Shown piece after piece: positions 57,933 to 64,000 of a stretch of DNA of 64,000 nt. A program made the position numbers and the translations under genes. The stretch's first letter is position 1, and each line of letters starts with the position of its first letter. The notes below the pieces were generated by a model, which saw only the letters and a list, made by a program, of their open reading frames with translations, made no database searches and had not been told where the DNA came from. Source of the stretch: Oegoconia quadripuncta (taxonomy: Eukaryota; Arthropoda; Insecta; Lepidoptera; Autostichidae); assembly GCA_949316235.1 (NCBI GenBank), contig OX438757.1, positions 7,806,657 to 7,870,656 on the forward strand. Reading direction: 5' to 3'.

Positions 57933-58589
57933 TTATTATATAATAATATATTGTATTATTATATATTTATAAGCATAAATATATAATAATAATAGCAGCT
58001 AAATATATGTATGTATTTATTATGTATAGTATTCTTACCTTCCTTTATTTTTCGTTTTTAGTAAAATATAATTAGAACTAATCATTTTTAAAATTTTACA
58101 TTTTACTTTTCATTCCTGTTGCGCATAAATGCCCTACTCAAAATAGGCGTGGAGGATGCATGCCTTATCAGGGGATGGGACATTTATATCCTGGGCACTT
58201 GTCAGGGGTAAAGTGTTAAAATTACAATACTCAAATTTGGACACGATACATAATGGTATGCAAACATATTATTCCGTTGTTAGATACCTTAAATTTACAC
58301 GTACTATGTAAGACACATATCCTCCACATATCCTCCACGTAACACGTATTTACTCAAAGGTCATCTATCCTCTACTGGGCACATATCCCCCAATTTGTTA
58401 CGGTCTGTGAGAATTTTCATAACTCTAAAATTCATAACTCAAAAAGATTACTATAACGCTTTTGTAGCTGAAAGGCCGTTCTACCTTTGCCTGTAAATGA
58501 TACTTCGCTATTGTCCATGGGTTTTGAGCAAAAGAGCGAATTTACAAAGTATGGCACCTATCCGGGAGTTACCCTATTCGGTATACTAT
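57933..58589. other. AT-rich; TA/AAT-rich palindromic stretch
   Basis: 57935-58000 is built from taataatata and tattattata blocks that can fold back. The rest shows no gene. Confidence 0.4.
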
Positions 58590-58760
58590 GATGTGTGGAA
58601 ACCGTCCCCGCTCCAAGTGGTCCGAAGGAAGATGGAAAGGCCAAGGGAAATAAGTTAATGCAATTCCAACACACACTCGCGAAAATGGGTCAGGTGGAAT
58701 ACTGATAGGCGACCTTACGTGTTCGAGTCAGGTAGTTGGTAAACAAACACAGTAAGGTGG
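58590..58760 (-). pseudogene. LINE ORF2 fragment, same family as 41.8 kb
   Basis: At DNA level, the order cgctccaagtggtccgaagg, then gcaattccaacacacactcg, then ataggcgacctta parallels 41945-42060 (gtggtccgaagatggaaggg, gtaattccaacgcacactcc, caggcgactttgc). On the minus strand it encodes remnants of the RRKVA...FRECALELH region but is frameshifted. Fragment only. Confidence 0.5.
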
Positions 58761-60456
58761 TCACTAGTCTGACACAAATCCATAAGTGGTGGATTACCTT
58801 TACCCTCTCCCAGTAAAAGGAGGCTGTGTGGACCTAAGGAAAGAGGTTTGTATGTGAGAGACAGGTATGTACATCTATAATGTCCGAAAATGATTAGTGG
58901 GTTGCTAAGTGCCATCCTGGATTGTTAACATATAACCTGGATCTTTAAGTCAAACTACGACTACTGTCATTTTGGCTACGTTATTCCACGTCGTTCTGAA
59001 TTACGCTGGGGTCTTGGTCGACTTGATAGCTATGGTGGGGGTTATCGCAATATCATGTAAAAGAAAATATATTCGTATCTAGATATGTGTATATGTCGTT
59101 TTTACTATATGTATGTATGTGTATTTATCTATATTATATATAAGTATAATATGTATCCGCGTATATATTATTATGTATCTGTTTTATGATTGGATTACAA
59201 GTATAAATATAAGTATGTGTACTGTATGTATATTCGTGTATGTATATTATAGAGAAAAGGCTGACTTACTGTTAGATTATAAGTATATAACTCAGTGGAT
59301 AACTGTTATTGGCTTCCTGAATAATATAGTTTAAAGAATCATGATTATAGATGGTATAAAGCTGTTGTTATCCCTAAAACAATAAAATAAATAAATAAAT
59401 AAATGATGAAGTAACCCCTAGTAGAGTACTAAAAGCTGTTTGGACATGAAATTGAAAAATTTTAAATATTAAAAATGCTGATTATTTTAACATTCGATTT
59501 ATCTATTTTTTTTTTTTGCCTCAGGAGCTCGAGGTCTTAGCCATATGAAATTGAGTACAACTATTTATGAGAGCTATCAAAACTTAAAAATAAATTTACC
59601 AAACTACTTGATTAAGAGTGATTTTGTTCATTATTAATCAAACTTTGCATACAATTAACAAACCGGAACTTACTATTAATGGTAGGTAACAAAGTTTTTG
59701 TTATAATCTTCTCAAAATTTCTTTGAATTAAGACTTTGGGTTCGTTAGTTTTTGGTGAGCACTATACGGGTCAGGCTTTAGTCAAATGTGTAAGTACTAT
59801 ATTACATTCAGTTTCAGTATCCATGTAAGTTTTATTCCTACATTTCTGTTTATGTTGTTTTTATCGATTGTAAATACAATAAAGAATTAAGTACCTATAG
59901 AGCGCTATAAAACAAACGCGTGTGATTTTATGCAATTCATGCATGAACTAACATACACTATACAATGATTATAATAGAGTAAATAATTGTTGTCGTGTAT
60001 ATATAACATGTATTATTTTGTATGTATTATCTTATCACTGTACGTGATTTGGTGTGAAATTAATGTGGGTGAGTAAGGGTGGGTAGAGTTGTAATAACGT
60101 AGAGAAACAATTTAATAAATTTCATAAAACATGTTTGTCAACCATTTTCAAAAGAAAAAGAGATAAAAAAGAATAATAATAATATTAATTGACCAAAAGT
60201 CTGCTATTACAAATTGTATACTATACAACAGCATATTAAAGTTGAATTTTAGTAGGCTAAGCACACAGTTGGGTGAGCCTAACACTGACAATAGTTTGTA
60301 CTGGGCTATGATATGAATACCTTACCTTCATACCTTATACCTTCTAAGTGGCGTAATTTGACACGTCTCGTGTAGGTGTGCTAATTGGGCTAAATAAAAT
60401 ATACATAAATAGAAAGAACAGAAAATATGCTATTCTTTGTGTGTGTGTGTATGTGT
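58761..60456. other. AT-rich, microsatellite-bearing; no gene
   Basis: 59060-59230 is rich in gtatgtatgt and tatata. (aaat) occurs at 59384-59404. A caataaagaattaag LINE/mRNA-like 3' end lies at 59876-59890. A (gt) run lies at 60438-60460. Confidence 0.4.
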
Positions 60457-60640
60457 ATGTAGTCACAGGCAGATATTCGAATTAACCATTTCATGAAATG
60501 CCTAGGCGTATCGGAACGTGTGAGGAGATTTGCTGCATTATTGGAAACTACACTGCCTATAGAGGGCTGCCTCTGTAGTATTCAAAGCAACTAAAAAATA
60601 ACGTAACCAACCTTGCAACCAAATCTAACCAGCACAGTTT
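60457..60640. repeat. MITE M34, partial copy
   Basis: gtcacaggcagatattcgaa, then ttaaccatttcatgaaatgc, then ctaggcg matches the left arm of the 34563 element. The following gctgcattattggaaacta matches its interior. The right arm is not recognisable. Confidence 0.55.
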
Positions 60641-60672
60641 CCTGTACAGTCCATATGGTGTGTAACACCTAA

Positions 60673-60884
60673 CGACCTGTTAGATGTAGTGGTTAGAAAC
60701 TCTGAGTGCTATATCAAAAGGTCGCCGGTTCAAATCCCGATGGGGTTTGGTTTAAAAAAATATTTATTTAAAAAAAAGTATTTGTGTAGTTTATCAACCA
60801 TCGGGTATCCATAATACAAGCCTAGTAGCTTAGCGTGGAACTATAGAAGGCGCTGTGTGTATGTGCAAAGATATTTATTTATTA
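60673..60884 (+). repeat. tRNA-derived SINE, family B
   Basis: cgacctgttagatgtagtgg, then ccggttcaaatcccgatggg, then accatcgggtatccataata, caagcctagtagcttagcgt, ending atatttatttatta. It abuts the Helitron 3' end exactly (CTAG at 60885). Confidence 0.75.
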
Positions 60885-61569
60885 CTAGCAGCTGCCCGCG
60901 ACTTCGTCCGCGTAGACTACATGAATCAACACTTTATTACTTTCCCACGGGAATACATTCAGCAGAAAAATTACCATGTAGAGTTTATCTCAAACAGGAA
61001 AAGACCCTGGGCAGATAACAAGTATGTGGAACCATGTTGATGTTTTGCCAGGTAAATGAATTAAGACAGGGATCCATTAAAAGACCTTTCTGAAAAATTC
61101 TGGTTTATATTTATTAAAGTACTTCCTTATAAACAACATTTTTTGCCATGTTTGAAGGTGGTAGCAATAGAACCAAACTTTGAGGTGAACTTACACGTGA
61201 GCCTGCCACATAGAACTGACCGTGAGAGAAACAGTCCTGTCGTAGGTCTACTCCGGCGAATTTGAGAGTTTGCCCCTGCGACTTATTTATTGTCATGGCA
61301 AAACAGACCTTTAGTGGAAACTGAAGCCTTTTGAATTCAAAGGGAAGATCATTTGGTATTAATGGAATACGCGGTACAAACACTGTTTCTCCCTGAGCAG
61401 GTCCTGTTAAAATAGTGGCCTCTACTACGTTCCGGTGCAAAACCTTGACTTGCAACCTAGTACCGTTACAAAGTTTGGGTGGCTTTAAATTTCTCAATAA
61501 CATAACAGGTGCACCCACACGTAGTAAAAGTCTGTGATATGGCATACCCGGTGGGTTCAAAGTGTTCAA
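60885..61569 (-). mobile_element. 3' end of a formerly autonomous Helitron
   Basis: On the minus strand a helicase C-terminus (stop at 61114-61116) is followed by about 229 bp of 3' UTR that ends in CTAG at 60885-60888, followed by T. Just before it, 60897-60912 forms a six-pair stem (CGCG(G)AC GAA GTCGCG, one bulged base). Hairpin plus CTAG is the known Lep1 Helitron terminus, also seen here at 9384, 11795 and 45366. The 5' side stops at 61569, where the tandem array begins, so the Rep domain and most of the helicase are gone. Confidence 0.8.
61114..61569 (-). pseudogene. Helitron RepHel, C-terminal PIF1-type helicase fragment
   Basis: 151 residues are open. Recognisable blocks in order: LLLRVGAPVMLLRNL (about 15-29) with KLCNGTRL (32-39), the usual stretch before motif V in PIF1-like helicases; AMTINKSQGQTL (91-102), equivalent to the FAxTxxKxQGxT block; and YVAGSRVSSPQSL (120-132), the YVAxSR block with the arginine that contacts ATP in this family. 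The Walker A and B motifs and the Rep HUH nuclease, about 1,200 residues upstream in intact proteins, are absent. No stop or frameshift interrupts what remains, so decay after truncation has been limited. ATG at 61569 is only the first in-frame Met; upstream two more codons (Glu-Leu) stay open before array sequence. Not functional alone. Confidence 0.85.
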
Positions 61570-62054
61570 CTCACCCTTATCTCATTCTCTAACCCCAAGG
61601 GGTTAGCTTCAAAACAAATGGCATTTTCGTAATCAACGTCCCAAAAAACCTAAATAATGACACCAATATTGACTTTTTTGGTATCAACCCCCACCCCTAT
61701 CTCAACCCTAGAGGGTTAACTTAAAATAAATGTCATTTTCATAATCAACATCCCATAAAACCTAAATAACGACACCAATATCGATTTTATGGTTTTAACC
61801 CCCATTTCACAACCCAGGGGGTTGAATTCGAAAAATCTCAAAACACGTATTAGCTTATTTGTTCCTAGGAGTACTCTTGCGAAGTTTCGAGTCGAAAATA
61901 GTCGAAATGTCCAAGTTATACTTTTTCTTCATACAAACTTCCCACTCCTGTTTCACCCCCTTAAAGGGTGAATTTTGAAAAATCCTTTCTTAGTGCTCCC
62001 CTAGACCTCGTAAGGAACCTACGTGCCAAATTTGGAAATTCTATTCACCCCTTT

Positions 62055-62278
62055 GACTATGACTATGACTTTGACTAAAACTTTAACTATGACTTTGACT
62101 ATGACTTCGACTATGACATTGACTACGACTTTGACTTTGACTATGACTATGACTTTGACTATGACTTTGACTATGACTTTGCCTATGACTATGACTTTGA
62201 CTATGACTTTGACTATGACTTTGACTATGACTTTGACTATGACTTTGACTATGACTTTGACATGACTTTGACTATGAA
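62055..62278 (+). repeat. 12-bp minisatellite (unit 1)
   Basis: Repeats of gactttgactat with variants (gacttcgactat, gcctatgactat). Translated frames give Thr-Met-Thr-Leu on the plus strand and Val-Lys-Val-Ile on the minus strand, four-residue periodicity with no protein meaning. The equivalent array in unit 2 is 63268-63520, about 30 bp longer. Confidence 0.9.
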
Positions 62279-62285
62279 TTTTACT

Positions 62286-62475
62286 TTTCGACTTTGAGTC
62301 TTCGACTTTGAGCCTTCGTCTTTGAGCCTTCGATTTTAAGCCTTCGACTTTGAGCCTTCGACTTTGAGCTTTCGACTTTGAGTCTTCGACTTTGAGTCTT
62401 CGACTTTTAGCCTTCGACTTTGAGCCTTCGACTTTCAGCCTTCGACTTTGAGCCTTCGAATTTGAGACTTTGACT
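62286..62475 (+). repeat. 14-bp minisatellite (unit 1)
   Basis: Repeats of ccttcgactttgag with ttcgtc and ttcgatttt variants. Because 14 is not a multiple of 3, three units make a 14-residue period on the minus strand (SRRLKVEDSKSKAQ). The minus-strand ORF of 167 codons (62019-62522) is this array and not a gene. Confidence 0.9.
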
Positions 62476-63267
62476 CTTCGACTTCGACACCAATTTGAAT
62501 TTGTGATTTTAACCCCTACCACTATCGCAACCCGTAAGGGGTTAGCTTCAAAATAAATGTCATTTTCGCAATCAACGTCCCAAAAAACCTAAATAACGAC
62601 ACCAATATAGACTTTTTTGGTATCATCCCCCACCCCTATCTCACCCCTAGAGGGTTGGCTTAAAATAAATGTCATTTTCATAATCAACATCCCAAAAAAC
62701 CTAAATAACGACACCAATATCGATTTCATGGTTTCAACCCCCATTTCACACCCCAGGGGGCTGTTTTTCGAAAAATCTCAACTCACCCTTATCGCATTCT
62801 CTAACCCCAAGGGGTTAGCTTCAAAACAAATGGCATTTTCGTAATCAACGTCCCAAAAAACCTAAATAATGACACCAATATTGACTTTTTTGGTATCAAC
62901 CCCCACCCCTATCTCAACCCTAGAGGGTTAACTTAAAATAAATGTCATTTTCAAAATCAACATCCCATAAAACCTAAATAACGACACCAATATCGATTTT
63001 ACGGTTTTAACCCCCATTTCACAACCCAGGGGGTTGTTTTTCGAAAAATCTCAAAACACGTATTAGCTTATTTGTTTCTAGGAGTACTCTTGCGAAGTTT
63101 CGAGTCGAAAATAGTCGAAATGTCCAAGTTATACTGTTTCTTCATACAAACTTCCCACTCCTGTTTCACCCCCTTAAAGGGTGAATTTTGAAAAATCCTT
63201 TCTTAGTGCTCCCCTAGACCTCGTAAGGAACCTACGTGCCAAATTTGGAAATTCTATTCACCCCTTT

Positions 63268-63520
63268 GACTATGACTATGACTTTGACTAAAACTTAACT
63301 ATGACTTTGACTATGACTTCGACTATGACATTGACTACGACTTTGACTTTGACTATGACTATGACTTTGACTATGACTTTGACTATGACTTTGACATTGA
63401 CTATGACTTTGACTATGACTTTGCCTATGACTATGACTTTGACTATGACTTTGACTATGACTTTGACTATGACTTTGACTATGACTTTGACTATGACTTT
63501 GACATGACTTTGACTATGAA
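63268..63520 (+). repeat. 12-bp minisatellite (unit 2)
   Basis: Same repeat as at 62055-62278, with extra tgactttgacattgactatg sequence that accounts for the longer second unit. Confidence 0.9.
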
Positions 63521-63526
63521 TTTTAC

Positions 63527-63730
63527 TTTTCGACTTTGAGTCTTGGACTTTGAGTCTTCGACTTTGAGCCTTCGTCTTTGAGCCTTCGATTTTAAGCCTT
63601 CGACTTTGAGCCTTCGACTTTGAGCTTTCGACTTTGAGTCTTCGACTTTGAGTCTTCGACTTTTAGCCTTCGACTTTGAGCCTTCGACTTTCAGCCTTCG
63701 ACTTTGAGCCTTCGAATTTGAGACTTTGAC
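63527..63730 (+). repeat. 14-bp minisatellite (unit 2)
   Basis: Same order of variants as 62286-62475, plus one additional ctttgagtcttgga unit at the start. Conservation of variant order shows that the whole compound unit was duplicated, not the minisatellite alone. Confidence 0.9.
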
Positions 63731-64000
63731 TCTTCGACTTCGACACCAATTTGAATTTGTGATTTTAACCCCTACCACTATCGCAACCCGTAAGGGGTTA
63801 GCTTCAAAATAAATGTCATTTTCGCAATCAACGTCCCAAAAAACCTAAATAACGACACCAATATAGACTTTTTTGGTATCATCCCCCACCCCTATCTCAC
63901 CCCTAGAGGGTTGGCTTAAAATAAATGTCATTTTCATAATCAACATCCCAAAAAACCTAAATAACGACACCAATATCGATTTCATGGTTTCAACCCCCAT

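Larger units (their letters stand above)
61567..64000 (+). repeat. Tandem repeat of a ~1.21-1.26-kb compound unit
   Basis: Unit 1 spans 61567-62778 and unit 2 starts at 62779 (both begin caactcaccctta) and runs off the window. The offset is 1212-1213 bases in the left part and 1242-1256 after the minisatellites, so unit 2 gained about 30-45 bp there. Inside each unit are 107-113-bp subrepeats beginning with short palindromes (aaccccaaggggtt, aaccctagagggtt, acccagggggtt) and sharing atcaacgtcccaaaaaacct and acgacaccaatatcga. The part gtttcgagtcgaaaatagtc to cttagtgctcccctagacct occurs once per unit. Reading frames across it are by-products of repetition. Confidence 0.85.

Noticed and set aside
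62019..62522. 167-codon minus-strand ORF (Lys/Arg/Ser-rich then Val-Lys-Val-Ile repeats)
   Set aside because: It is the translation of the 14-bp and 12-bp minisatellites. The same ORF partly recurs in unit 2, and the protein period equals the DNA period.
63491..63778. 95-codon minus-strand ORF
   Set aside because: Second copy of the same minisatellite-derived frame.
1..64000. LTR retrotransposon or endogenous virus
   Set aside because: No paired long terminal repeats and no gag, protease, integrase or envelope motif was found. All reverse-transcriptase remnants are of LINE type.

Overview
The window is AT-rich eukaryotic DNA with no bacterial or viral gene organisation. Its repeat content points to a lepidopteran (moth or butterfly) nuclear genome. 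The clues are Lep1-type Helitron ends (3' CTAG after a GCGGACGAAGTCGCGGGC-like hairpin), several tRNA-derived SINE families with A-box and B-box heads, Jockey/CR1-like and RTE-like LINE 3' ends, and TA-flanked MITEs. No complete host protein-coding gene was found. The window is best read as intergenic or intronic DNA built mostly from old, nested transposable elements.

Layout. 1-23 kb: mainly unique AT-rich DNA with scattered SINEs, LINE 3' ends, Helitron remnants, two copies of a ~420-bp mariner-type MITE (2663 and 12215) and an interrupted 62-bp tandem repeat (19.2-19.7 kb). 23-24.3 kb: the N-terminus of an OTU-like cysteine-protease ORF, cut by a foldback element with 230-bp arms that match perfectly by eye, then a broken LINE reverse-transcriptase C-terminus. 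27-37 kb: dense MITEs and SINEs with visible nesting (a SINE inside a hAT-like element; a MITE inside a SINE) and a perfect 36-bp-arm hairpin. 39-42 kb: LINE remnants on both sides of the best candidate for host regulatory or 5'-exon sequence (40.38-40.83 kb, minus strand). 48-54 kb: SINE-rich; a 484-bp segment at 50.4 kb is copied almost exactly into the loop of a second foldback element at 52.7-53.9 kb. 55-60.9 kb: LINE and SINE remnants. 60.9-64 kb: the 3' end of a once-autonomous Helitron (PIF1-type helicase C-terminus, minus strand) abutting a ~1.2-kb tandem repeat that contains 12-bp and 14-bp minisatellites and runs off the window.

The elements do not form a pathway. They are a stratified record of transposition. 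The most unusual structures are the two related foldback elements (one with a captured segment), the perfect hairpins, and the Helitron remnant joined to the compound tandem array. Limits: all family names rest on motif recognition by eye. No alignment or database search was run, and element borders without a target-site duplication are approximate.
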